This document shows, in pieces, positions 15,806 through 21,883 of a DNA stretch of 21,883 nt. The stretch is from Anaerolineales bacterium (lineage in GTDB: Bacteria > Chloroflexota > Anaerolineae > Anaerolineales > E44-bin32): NCBI GenBank assembly GCA_030606845.1, contig JAUWFP010000013.1, positions 1-21,883 of the forward strand, given 5' to 3'. The position numbers were made by a program, and so were the translations under genes. Every line of letters begins with the position of its first letter. The first letter of the stretch is position 1. The notes below the pieces were generated by a model that worked only from the letters and a program-made list of their open reading frames with translations, did no database searches and had not been told where the DNA came from.

Positions 15806-15833
15806 ATTCTACATCAACTGGGTTGTGAGTCGG
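15806..15833 (-). promoter_or_regulatory. Possible promoter of the regulator-kinase pair
   Basis: Minus strand: TAGAAT (15806-15811, five of six matches to the -10 consensus), preceded by a 16-base spacer and CCGACT (15828-15833, a weak -35). Transcription would begin near 15800, which agrees with translation from TTG 15764 and not from GTG 15803. The hairpin at 15858-15884 lies just upstream. No other support is visible. Confidence 0.3.
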
Positions 15834-15857
15834 CTCATCTAGTTAGCGAAGCGCAAA

Positions 15858-15884
15858 CCCGGGCGGTCGTAAACACCACCCGGG
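15858..15884 (-). terminator. Intra-locus hairpin, possible attenuating terminator
   Basis: Read on the minus strand, CCCGGGTGGT and ACCGCCCGGG form a ten-pair stem with one G-U pair around a seven-base loop, followed by only three T residues. It lies 16 bp after the stop of the membrane-protein gene and upstream of the response regulator gene, so it may reduce read-through or set the ratio of the products. Confidence 0.5.
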
Positions 15885-15900
15885 CTGCTGGAGACGAGGG

Positions 15901-16368
15901 TCAGGCTTTGGGTGTGTCAGCCTCGTCGCTTTCTTCGGTATCGTGCATCTGCGTGTGCCACTTTTGGACAAATTCTGGGGTACCCATCTCATCCCAATCC
16001 CTACAGGCGTACCTGCCCATTGGGCGCCAACCAGGATGGTGAGGCCCCATTCGCATTGCGCCGAAGCCGAAGAGCGGGAAGAATATAAACCTGGCGAGGG
16101 CGCGCAATAGGATCATTAAAAGTATGAATCCCAGAAGCCCCATAAAGAAGGATGGGAAGCGATGCACAGGGAAAGGTAAGCCCTCTACGCCACCTTCCAT
16201 GTAGACTTTGTGGGATAGGGGACCACCCGCAAAGACAAACCCTTCCAGGTCGGCAGCAGTTGCTACTCCACGGGAGATGCCGATGTTGTAGAAGATCACA
16301 CCGACGACCACCAACGCAGCGATCAAAAGCACCGATGCCCCAATTCCAATCCATGTATTCCTTTTCAT
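15901..16368 (-). CDS. Two-TM membrane protein of the two-component locus
   Basis: The 155-residue protein has TM1 at about 8-30, an outer segment of about 40 residues (about 32-73) including GISRGVATAADLEGF and MEGGVEGLPFPV, and TM2 at about 74-105. A cytosolic tail rich in His, Trp, Pro and Arg follows (GPHHPGWRPMGRYACRDWDEMG), with a C-terminal EFVQKWHTQMHD. I do not recognise a named family. Its place directly ahead of a response regulator and a kinase with a minimal outer loop suggests a partner or target of that system. Start: AGGAG at 16376-16380 lies seven bases before ATG 16368. The longer frame from 16401 reads through that site and is rejected. Confidence 0.8.
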   Translation of the reverse strand: MKRNTWIGIGASVLLIAALVVVGVIFYNIGISRGVATAADLEGFVFAGGPLSHKVYMEGGVEGLPFPVHRFPSFFMGLLGFILLMILLRALARFIFFPLFGFGAMRMGPHHPGWRPMGRYACRDWDEMGTPEFVQKWHTQMHDTEESDEADTPKA

Positions 16369-16416
16369 TTTCTTTCTCCTTGTAGTGAATGGATTTCGCA
16401 TTGATTCTGCGCGAGG

Positions 16417-16446
16417 ATTATGAACTGAATATGAATGGAGAATGGA
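16417..16446 (-). promoter_or_regulatory. Candidate OmpR-type operator and promoter
   Basis: On the minus strand TTCATA occurs twice with starts exactly 11 bp apart (+ strand TATGAA at 16419-16424 and 16430-16435). A weaker third copy, AATGGA at 16441-16446, keeps the same phase. Direct repeats at about 11 bp are how OmpR/PhoB regulators bind DNA. CATAAT (16417-16422) is a five-of-six -10 element overlapping the proximal repeat. The site lies about 50 bp before the membrane-protein start, so autoregulation by the adjacent regulator is a reasonable inference. Confidence 0.45.
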
Positions 16447-16672
16447 GAACTGGGGGAGATTGTGCTTTCGGAGCCACGATTCAAACTCTGGCCGTTTTGA
16501 TCTTCACGAACTGCAGCGGTAGCATGCCAACACACTGGAGCCATTCCCACTTCTAAGATAGAAAATGTAGCTAAAAACTGATACCATGTTTCCTTGAAGG
16601 TATTTAAGGACCGAGCGGAATTTTCGCTCGCATCCCGGAAATTACTACAAAAAACCCATGAGAGGTTGTAAG

Positions 16673-17263
16673 ATGAACAAATTCCTGCTGGATATTCCCG
16701 AAAAGCTGGAAACCGAACGGCTATACTTGCGCCCCTATAAAGCAGGAGATGGCGCTATGGTTTATGCTGCCGGCTTACGAAACCAGGACCATCTGGCCGA
16801 ATTTGAGTCAGACAACGTGCTGATGCACTTGAAGAACGAAGAACACGCAGAAGTGATCGTCAGAGAATTAGCAGCAGATTGGATAGCCCGTAACTGCTTC
16901 TTCATCGGCATATTTGAGAAAGCTTCAGATGAATGGTGTGGGCAGGTGTATGTCGAGCCGACTAATTGGGAATTACCAGAATTCGCAATCGAATACGTGG
17001 CCGATGTCAATTCCGAAGGGAAAGGATATATCTCAGAGGCCGTCACCAGCGTTTTGGGATTGTTGTTCGGAGAGATGGGGGCGTCCCGAGTGAAGAGTGA
17101 TTGTAGCGAGAACAACATCCGAAGCTGGCGACTCCTTGAGCGGTGTGGATTCAGGCGTGAAGGGCACCTTCTAGAGAACAGGAGAAACACCGACGGATCC
17201 TTTCACGGAGATTACCTGTATGGTCTTTTACGACGGGAGTACGAAAATCGTTCACCCAAGTAA
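16673..17263 (+). CDS. GNAT-family N-acetyltransferase (RimJ/RimL-like)
   Basis: The 196-residue cytosolic protein opens with LETERLYLRPYKAGDGAM, the usual start of the RimJ/RimL-like GNAT group. EYVADVNSEGKGYISEAV is the acetyl-CoA binding region (about 112-129), where EGKGY stands for the usual QGKGY. ENNIRSWRLLERCGFRREG (about 146-164) closes the fold, and a GDYLYGLLRREY end is also typical. It transfers acetyl from acetyl-CoA to an amino group on a protein or small molecule; the target is unknown. ATG 16673 has AGAGGT six bases upstream; ATG 16658 in the same frame lacks a site. A 6-bp hairpin (CGAGCG 16612-16617, CGCTCG 16625-16630) lies in the leader. Confidence 0.9.
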   Translation: MNKFLLDIPEKLETERLYLRPYKAGDGAMVYAAGLRNQDHLAEFESDNVLMHLKNEEHAEVIVRELAADWIARNCFFIGIFEKASDEWCGQVYVEPTNWELPEFAIEYVADVNSEGKGYISEAVTSVLGLLFGEMGASRVKSDCSENNIRSWRLLERCGFRREGHLLENRRNTDGSFHGDYLYGLLRREYENRSPK

Positions 17264-17349
17264 AGGGCTTTAGCTCAAAACCGATAATGGTTAACGGGTC
17301 ATTCTGGTTGGTTTTTAGCATTCCTCTGTTACGATAAAGGGGAAGTTCG

Positions 17350-17859
17350 ATGAACATCGACGATGCGCAGGACTCACAAATGGAAATCACATTCAAGGCA
17401 ATAGGTCTCATACGCAGTCCTTTCCAGGATTTGGAAGCCATGCCCATTCAACCCGCCAGTAAAGCCAGTGGTCCGGGCAGGGTCGAGATTTTTCCCGAAT
17501 ATCAAGACGGCTTAAAGGATTTGGATGGGTTCTCGCATATCATCCTGCTCTACCATATGCACGCTATTCGAGAACACTCTCTTACCGTGACCCCTTTTCT
17601 CGATACATCCCCGCGGGGTTTATTTGCGACTCGAGCGCCAGCACGGCCAAATCCAATTGGTCTCTCTATTGTCAATTTGATTCGTGTTGAAGGCGGCGTT
17701 CTCTATGTCGATGACCTGGATGTTCTGGACGGCACGCCGCTCCTCGATCTAAAACCGTATGTACCCGAGTTCGACCATAGACCGGACGCCCGCATAGGCT
17801 GGCTGGAGAAGGCCAGTGGGGAGGTCAAGGGGAAGACTTCGGATAATCGCTTCAGGTGA
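17350..17859 (+). CDS. trmO: tRNA (t6A37) N6-methyltransferase TrmO
   Basis: The 169-residue protein is of the TrmO/YaeB (TsaA-like, UPF0066) family, which uses SAM to methylate N6-threonylcarbamoyladenosine at tRNA position 37. Diagnostic blocks are IGLIRSPF (18-25), DLDGFSHIILLYHMH (57-71), the signature RGLFATRAPARPNPIGLS (89-106) and DVLDGTPLLDLKPYVPEFD (124-142). It resembles the short bacterial and archaeal form, with little beyond the beta-barrel; the E. coli protein is longer, about 235 residues. ATG 17350 has AAGGGGA upstream at good spacing. ATG 17380 (MEITFKAIG) is a possible alternative close to where many family members begin. The maoC-like gene follows after 56 bp. Confidence 0.93.
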   Translation: MNIDDAQDSQMEITFKAIGLIRSPFQDLEAMPIQPASKASGPGRVEIFPEYQDGLKDLDGFSHIILLYHMHAIREHSLTVTPFLDTSPRGLFATRAPARPNPIGLSIVNLIRVEGGVLYVDDLDVLDGTPLLDLKPYVPEFDHRPDARIGWLEKASGEVKGKTSDNRFR

Positions 17860-17874
17860 TCGCCTGAAGGTTTT
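17850..17874 (+). terminator. Terminator hairpin overlapping the trmO stop codon
   Basis: CTTCAGG (17850-17856) and CCTGAAG (17863-17869) form a perfect seven-pair stem around the six-base loop TGATCG, which contains the stop codon. It is followed by G and four T residues. The short U-run makes termination partial at best, but the placement is precise. The next gene begins 41 bp later. Confidence 0.45.
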
Positions 17875-17915
17875 GAGACCGAGGGGGAATCGGGAATGAT
17901 ATTGCGGAGGGCCTT

Positions 17916-18359
17916 ATGGCTGATATCCCTGAAGTTCGCTCTGAGTTTGAGCTAGGTGAGACAGCACGATTGACAAAGACTATTGTTGAAAGAGATATTG
18001 CCACGCTTGCCGAGATTACCGGGGATTTCAACCCGGTTCACATTAACGACGCGTTTGCTCAGAGGACACGCTTTCAGGGGCTCATAGCACATGGGATTTT
18101 GAGTGCGGGCTTAATCTCTGCAGTTCTGGGGATGAAGCTTCCTGGTCCTGGTGCCATTTACTTAAGCCAAAGGTTGAATTACCTTTACCCCACCAAGGTT
18201 GGTGATACGCTTACGGCTGAGGTCGAAGTTACGAAGTGGAGTAAGGAAAAGAATATTATTCACCTCAACACTCGATGTTTCAACCAGGACGAAAGAAACG
18301 TTGTAGAAGGAGAAGCGGTGCTGTTGATAGAACCCCTTCGACGGAATATTGTTGGATAG
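17916..18359 (+). CDS. MaoC/PhaJ-like (R)-specific enoyl-CoA hydratase
   Basis: The 147-residue hotdog-fold protein carries the hydratase-2 motif: D37 and H42 in GDFNPVHIND, then FQGLIAHGILSAGLIS and PGPGAIYLSQRLNYLYPTKVGD. The Asp-Asn/His pair with five-residue spacing matches PhaJ, which adds water to trans-2-enoyl-CoA to give (R)-3-hydroxyacyl-CoA. In vivo this could feed fatty acid or polyhydroxyalkanoate metabolism; neither partner is present in the window. A small subset of family members act as dehydratases in fatty acid synthesis instead. CGGAGG at 17905-17910 lies five bases before the ATG. It may be read from the same transcript as trmO, subject to the hairpin between them. Confidence 0.92.
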   Translation: MADIPEVRSEFELGETARLTKTIVERDIATLAEITGDFNPVHINDAFAQRTRFQGLIAHGILSAGLISAVLGMKLPGPGAIYLSQRLNYLYPTKVGDTLTAEVEVTKWSKEKNIIHLNTRCFNQDERNVVEGEAVLLIEPLRRNIVG

Positions 18360-18493
18360 GTAGCCGGAAGAATTGCACTATTGTTTAATATTCAACCACG
18401 CTCATAGTACCCATTACGGGGTAGTCTTTCCGCCGATTTTGAAGATCAAAGGTCCACTTCAAGGGTGACTCTTTGTATCAAAAGGAGGAAGTA

Positions 18494-18913
18494 ATGTTAA
18501 ACCAAGTGCATGACCATATCGTCAGCGAACTGAGCCAGAGTAGTCGTACAGACACGATCTTCGTGGTGACAGCCATCCTATTTAACCTCGTCGTTCTCGG
18601 CATCAACTCCTCTGTGGCCGATGCTGCATCTGGAAGAAGCGGCGATACTGTAAATGACATCGTGTTGATCGTTTTCATTATCATGACGCTCTTGATAAAT
18701 GCGATCGCGATTTCGGCATTGAACCTCGGTAAGCGGACTCGTCAAATGCTGCTTGATGGATTAGTCAAGATGTACAGCGACAATAACGTGGAGAAGTATT
18801 ACAGCCCTTCGCTTCTGTCGAATTACAATGCCCGTTATCTGCTGTTTAGCGGCGTCATTGGCACCCTGGCGCTCACCGCGATCGCAGTTCCGCTGATCAT
18901 CCGTTTCCTATAG
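18494..18913 (+). CDS. Three-TM membrane protein of unknown function
   Basis: The 139-residue protein has three clear hydrophobic segments: about 20-42 (TIFVVTAILFNLVVLGIN), 55-79 (DIVLIVFIIMTLLINAIAIS) and 113-139 (LLFSGVIGTLALTAIAVPLI). The inner linker (80-112) is charged and Tyr-rich (MYSDNNVEKYYSPSLLSNYNARY). A short hydrophilic N-terminus precedes TM1. No family or catalytic residue was recognised. The start is very well supported: AAAGGAGG at 18481-18488, five bases before ATG 18494; the longer frame from TTG 18473 runs straight through this site and is rejected. It stands alone between the hydratase gene and the deacetylase-like lipoprotein gene. Confidence 0.85.
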   Translation: MLNQVHDHIVSELSQSSRTDTIFVVTAILFNLVVLGINSSVADAASGRSGDTVNDIVLIVFIIMTLLINAIAISALNLGKRTRQMLLDGLVKMYSDNNVEKYYSPSLLSNYNARYLLFSGVIGTLALTAIAVPLIIRFL

Positions 18914-19040
18914 GCTTTACCTGGAAGGACTTAAGGGGAAGGGGGGCTGGACAAATATTTCGAGTCGTTGGCATGGATTGGTAGGGTATGTCTTTATATT
19001 ATGAGAGGTTTCTGCCATTGATGACGTGTGGATTGCAACA

Positions 19041-20348
19041 ATGAGAGCAAGGTTTTCAAAGCTGCTTGGCATGGCGCCGCTCCTATTGCTTCTATCCTGT
19101 GCGACACCTGTCGAGCAACAGGTTCCGTCAAGTGTCGATATTCCGACTGAGACAAAAACCGTTTCAGCAGAAGCACTAACCCCAGAACTGACGACGGAGC
19201 CACTATCGGATGTAGACCCCACAGTACCCCAATCGGGTATGAGTTCTAGAAAAAATGAAAAATCGGACCAGGTCGACCTTCTGTCTTCTGAGGTTGGCAC
19301 ATCTGCAGCCCGGGTCCACTTGGTCGCGACGGTTTGGGAGGAGGAGCCGCGCCTCCCAATCCTTAATTATCACCAATTCTCGCCGGAATCCGCGAAATTT
19401 TCCACGGCGATGAAGACCAGGCTTCCAGATTTACAAACCCATCTTCAGAGTCTATATGACAGCGGCTATAGTCTGGTTTCCTTGGAAGATTGGTTGAAAG
19501 GCGACCTTCGTGTTCCAGAGGGTCGTCGCCCTCTGATTATCACGATGGATGACCTTTTCTATAACAACCAACTCACGCTGACCGAGGGTGGAGACCCTGA
19601 TCCAAGCACCGGGATCGGGGTGATGTGGGAGTTCTCACAGGCGCACCCAGATTTCGGGTTTCAATTGGCCCTATTCGCGACTCTGGGTGATAAGCTCTAC
19701 GCGAACCCAGAGTTTCCAACATGGGAGGATAAGTTGGGGGAGGCTATCGCCTGGGGATTTGACCATGGAGCGATTACTTACAACCATTTCTACACCCATC
19801 CACATCTAGATCAGATAGAGCTGCGTCATATTGTTTGGAACGCCAGAAAGAACGACGAATATTTACGAAGCCTTTTGGAGCAGGTGGGGAGAGAGGACAT
19901 CATCCCTTCTCTGAGCAATATTTTCGCTCTTCCATATAGCGTTTGGCCCACGAGTACGATGGGAATTCAACTTCTCCTGGCATATGAAAACCCAGAGGGG
20001 CTTCCCCTACAGGCGGTCATGGAATCCGACTTTATCTCTCGAGCGAAATTCTTACCCCCGCCTTACGCGGCTGATTTTGATCCCTGGCATATCCTGCGCA
20101 TCGTCGCCGATCAGAACGCGATTGATTACTTGGCGGAAAATTCCGGGCAATTCCCAACAGCTGTTCATTGTGAGTTCGAGAATCTTGAGCAGGCTCGAAT
20201 TGAGGATCGAGCCTTTCTGGCAGGAGAAATCAGACAAGCTCTGAAACAAGGGAGATGCCCTGAAGGTGTTTATAGCTTAGGTGGGAAGGTCTTCGCCACT
20301 TCCTCCTCGGGCGTCCACCTAATCTTTCCGGAAGAAGGTGGGGGGTAA
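19041..20348 (+). CDS. Lipoprotein with polysaccharide-deacetylase (NodB-like) domain
   Basis: The 435-residue product has a lipoprotein signal (LLLLLSC, modified C20) and a Thr/Pro/Glu-rich linker to about residue 85. The catalytic part matches carbohydrate esterase family 4-like deacetylases: PILNYHQF (H111), the Asp pair at 170-171 in IITMDDLFYNN, and HFYTH with two metal-binding histidines (H249, H253). Canonical TFDDG reads TMDDL and H(S/T)xxH reads HFYTH, so the active site is altered and a standard deacetylase reaction is uncertain. The N-terminal block fits proteins acting on surface polysaccharide or peptidoglycan. The start is uncertain: GTG 19026 is possible, but ATG 19041 gives a textbook signal peptide. 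No strong Shine-Dalgarno sequence is present at either. Confidence 0.85.
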   Translation: MRARFSKLLGMAPLLLLLSCATPVEQQVPSSVDIPTETKTVSAEALTPELTTEPLSDVDPTVPQSGMSSRKNEKSDQVDLLSSEVGTSAARVHLVATVWEEEPRLPILNYHQFSPESAKFSTAMKTRLPDLQTHLQSLYDSGYSLVSLEDWLKGDLRVPEGRRPLIITMDDLFYNNQLTLTEGGDPDPSTGIGVMWEFSQAHPDFGFQLALFATLGDKLYANPEFPTWEDKLGEAIAWGFDHGAITYNHFYTHPHLDQIELRHIVWNARKNDEYLRSLLEQVGREDIIPSLSNIFALPYSVWPTSTMGIQLLLAYENPEGLPLQAVMESDFISRAKFLPPPYAADFDPWHILRIVADQNAIDYLAENSGQFPTAVHCEFENLEQARIEDRAFLAGEIRQALKQGRCPEGVYSLGGKVFATSSSGVHLIFPEEGGG

Positions 20349-20391
20349 AAGCGACCGAGTAAACTCAAGTAGCTCGGGGAAAATCACGGAA

Positions 20392-20410
20392 ATGGCGTTG
20401 CCATCTTTTT
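20392..20410 (+). terminator. Weak terminator hairpin after the deacetylase-like gene
   Basis: ATGGC (20392-20396) and GCCAT (20400-20404) form a five-pair stem with a three-base loop, followed by C and five T residues. It lies 43 bp after the stop. The T-run is good and the stem is short, so it is only a candidate. Confidence 0.4.
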
Positions 20411-20476
20411 GAATCCGCATCTTATCCTGATCCAGATGCTTGGCGGTTTGCGCTTGTCATAATAAACTTATGGGCA

Positions 20477-20941
20477 ATGTCTGACGCTCTTGAACTCGAC
20501 GCCAAGGTGTTTGCCCAGGTAGTTAAACACACTCCTCTCGTTTCGATTGACCTCATCCTGCAAGATCCCCAAGGCAGGATCTTCCTTGGGTGCCGCCGCA
20601 ACCAACCGGCAAAGGGGAAATGGTTTGTTCCTGGTGGTAGGATCCGCAAAGGTGAAGGACTCGACCAGGCGCTTAGTCGTATCGTAAGGGAAGAGCTGGG
20701 CGTAGAATCCATTCCATCCGCGGCGGAGTTTATAGGTGTATTCGAGCATTTCTACGAGGACAATTTTGCTGCAGAAGCGGGATATGGGACGCACTTTGTC
20801 GTCCTGGCGCACAAATTTATATTTGAGTCGCCCCTGACAAACTTGCCCCACGCTCAGCATTCGGAGTACCAGTGGTGGGACATCGCAGAGCTTATGAAAT
20901 CGCCGAAAGTTCACCCCTATACAAAAGCATACTTTAAATAA
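20477..20941 (+). CDS. Nudix hydrolase, GDP-mannose mannosyl hydrolase-like
   Basis: The 154-residue cytosolic protein aligns by eye with Gmm/NudD: TPLVSIDLILQD at the N-terminus, GKWFVPGGRIRKGEG containing the first part of the Nudix box, then RIVREELGVE, and later YGTHFVVLAHKF and EYQWWDIAEL. The Nudix box runs from G54 to about G75 (G-x5-E60 ... EE). Replacement of the standard Glu of the RE pair (here Arg-Ile, R68/I69) is shared with the Gmm group, which hydrolyses GDP-mannose at the sugar carbon rather than at the diphosphate. Function would be nucleotide-sugar turnover. No mannose or capsule genes lie next to it. The Shine-Dalgarno sequence of ATG 20477 is weak. Confidence 0.88.
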   Translation: MSDALELDAKVFAQVVKHTPLVSIDLILQDPQGRIFLGCRRNQPAKGKWFVPGGRIRKGEGLDQALSRIVREELGVESIPSAAEFIGVFEHFYEDNFAAEAGYGTHFVVLAHKFIFESPLTNLPHAQHSEYQWWDIAELMKSPKVHPYTKAYFK

Positions 20942-20981
20942 CCTAAAATGATTGAAAGATCCACATGGGAGGTTTAGTTCT

Positions 20982-21458
20982 ATGGCAAAGGAAGCGTTTC
21001 AGGATAACTACCCCGACGACCTAAGCTATTGCTACGGATGCGGCCGTCTTAATGAAGATGGACTTCAAATCAAGAGCTATTGGGATGGGGATGAAACCGT
21101 GGCGCGATACACTCCGCGGCCCAGCCACATCGCTATACCTGGATACGTGTATGGTGGTTTGATCGCTTCGCTGATCGACTGTCATTCAACGGGGACCGCT
21201 TCTGCTGCGGCTTATCGAGCAGAGGGGCGTGAGATGGACACGGATCCACCGCTGCGGTTCGTGACAGCCTCGCTTCATGTCAACTATCTCCGTCCGACGC
21301 CACTTGGTGTCCCCTTAGAAATTCGGGGAAAGGTGATAGAGATAAAGGGGCGTAAAGTTATCGTCGAGTCAACCCTTTCCGCTGAAGGGAAGATTTGTGC
21401 GCAAGGGGAGGTTGTAGCTGTGCAGATGCCAGAAGATATGTTCGGTACGAAGGAATAA
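20982..21458 (+). CDS. PaaI-like hotdog thioesterase
   Basis: The 158-residue protein is a PaaI-type hotdog-fold acyl-CoA thioesterase. It starts with a small CYGCGRLNEDGLQIKSYW block, GYVYGGLIASLIDCHSTGTA carries the family HGG-like core (here YGG) with its catalytic-region Asp, and TASLHVNYLRPTP begins the central helix-to-strand region. The active-site Gly-Gly is kept but the usual preceding His is Tyr. It should release free acid from a small acyl-CoA in the cytosol, though hydrolysis is not proven. GGGAGG at 20967-20972, nine bases before ATG 20982, fixes the start; the longer frame from TTG 20952 includes that site and is rejected. It follows the Nudix gene by about 40 bp. Confidence 0.88.
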   Translation: MAKEAFQDNYPDDLSYCYGCGRLNEDGLQIKSYWDGDETVARYTPRPSHIAIPGYVYGGLIASLIDCHSTGTASAAAYRAEGREMDTDPPLRFVTASLHVNYLRPTPLGVPLEIRGKVIEIKGRKVIVESTLSAEGKICAQGEVVAVQMPEDMFGTKE

Positions 21459-21883
21459 GGCAGCTATACTGCTTGCATACCTCAGTTGTAGAATCTAGCG
21501 TTTGTAGGACCAATTAATTGTCATACGCCGATTGAGATCTCAATGTCCAACAATTGATCTATCCAGCGCCTTCCACCATTGCTTATGCAATATGTGGAGA
21601 CAGGCAGCTCTGCTCCCGGTCCTGTGGGGGATTTATCATCCCGAGCTTGTCGAGGGGCCACTCCCCTCGCGAAGCACTCTTGGCTACTACGGAGTGCTAC
21701 GCGAAGCGCAGCGTGGAGCACACCCCCCGGATCAAACGTCGAACTCTCAGACCAAACCTATTATCTAATCCAAGCAGGGTTAACTCCTCCAATGAAGCGC
21801 AAATCGGAGCAGATTGGACAGAGCCCACCCTTGGAAGTTGGGCCCACATGGAATCGCAAAGGAAGCCATTCGGAAGGGGGTGC
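21459..21883. other. Terminal intergenic region, no credible gene
   Basis: This 425-bp tail has two open frames of 66 and 78 codons, on opposite strands over the same repeat-rich DNA. Their peptides contain HPELVEGPLP-like and LREAQRG-like stretches that arise when dispersed intergenic repeats are translated by chance. I do not call either a gene. The repeat at about 21641-21721 is listed separately. The last 110 bp (21774-21883) show nothing I can name, and a gene start may lie beyond the window. Confidence 0.5.
21641..21721. repeat. Hairpin-rich intergenic repeat element
   Basis: The segment begins with CCGAGCTTGTCGAGGGG, a variant of the CTGAGCTTGTCGAAGG motif that I know as a dispersed intergenic repeat in several Gram-positive-like and Chloroflexota genomes. 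Then come CGAGGGG (21651-21657) pairing with CCCCTCG (21663-21669) and AGCACTC (21673-21679) pairing with GAGTGCT (21692-21698). GTGCT at 21694-21698 can also pair with AGCAC at 21717-21721, so two folds compete. No terminal direct repeats or transposase are visible. Family membership is inferred from memory of the motif only. Confidence 0.6.

Noticed and set aside
17307..17335. Sigma70-like promoter TTGGTT - TACGAT before trmO
   Set aside because: Transcription would start within the Shine-Dalgarno sequence of the gene, leaving no usable leader unless translation begins at ATG 17380.
21521..21768. Two opposed short frames in the terminal region
   Set aside because: Their peptides are translations of the intergenic repeat, and neither has a ribosome binding site.

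Overview
The window looks like ordinary chromosomal DNA of a free-living bacterium, most likely a member of the Chloroflexota (Anaerolineae-like). This is an inference. It rests on two secreted lipoproteins with Thr/Pro/Glu-rich linkers directly after the lipobox, a mid-range base composition, Shine-Dalgarno starts mixed with GTG/TTG starts, several small single-domain enzymes on their own, and palindromic intergenic repeats at both ends. I saw no rRNA, tRNA, CRISPR array, phage gene, transposase or plasmid function.

Layout. Positions 1-276 hold a perfect 28-bp palindrome and no gene. Positions 277-1986 (+) look like a small operon: a 67-residue four-cysteine protein, a short uncertain open frame, and a HemN-like radical SAM protein. 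Positions 2145-3434 (-) encode a HI0933/YhiN-type flavoprotein. Positions 3751-4311 (+) encode the first of four small membrane methyltransferase-like proteins (ICMT/PEMT fold). Positions 4519-5874 (+) and 6036-7271 (-) are two convergent lipoproteins, one with an HExxH zincin motif and one with a transglutaminase-like Cys-His-Asp core, separated by a bidirectional terminator.

Positions 7745-13805 (+) are a long run of co-directional small genes: a CysM-like cysteine synthase, a HAD phosphatase, MscL with a C-terminal zinc ribbon, an ICMT-like protein, an AhpD-like protein, an ASCH-domain protein, two more ICMT-like proteins and a YfbR/HDDC2-like HD nucleotidase. Positions 13949-16368 (-) form a signalling locus: a two-TM membrane protein, an OmpR-family response regulator and a sensor kinase. 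Direct repeats phased at 11 bp lie just upstream and could be the regulator's own binding site. Positions 16673-21458 (+) carry a GNAT acetyltransferase, TrmO, a MaoC/PhaJ-like hydratase, a three-TM protein, a polysaccharide-deacetylase-like lipoprotein, a Gmm-type Nudix hydrolase and a PaaI-like thioesterase. The last 425 bp contain no credible gene but do hold a hairpin-rich repeat.

The genes do not make up one pathway. The parts that most plausibly act together are the Cys4 protein / short ORF / radical SAM operon, the membrane protein / regulator / kinase locus, and the two adjacent methyltransferase-like genes at 11936-13116. The strongest candidates for something undescribed are the radical SAM operon, the HExxH lipoprotein, and the operator-like repeats with the membrane protein of the two-component locus. 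Several predicted starts were moved downstream of the longest open frame because a clear Shine-Dalgarno sequence marks an internal start; each case is explained in its entry.
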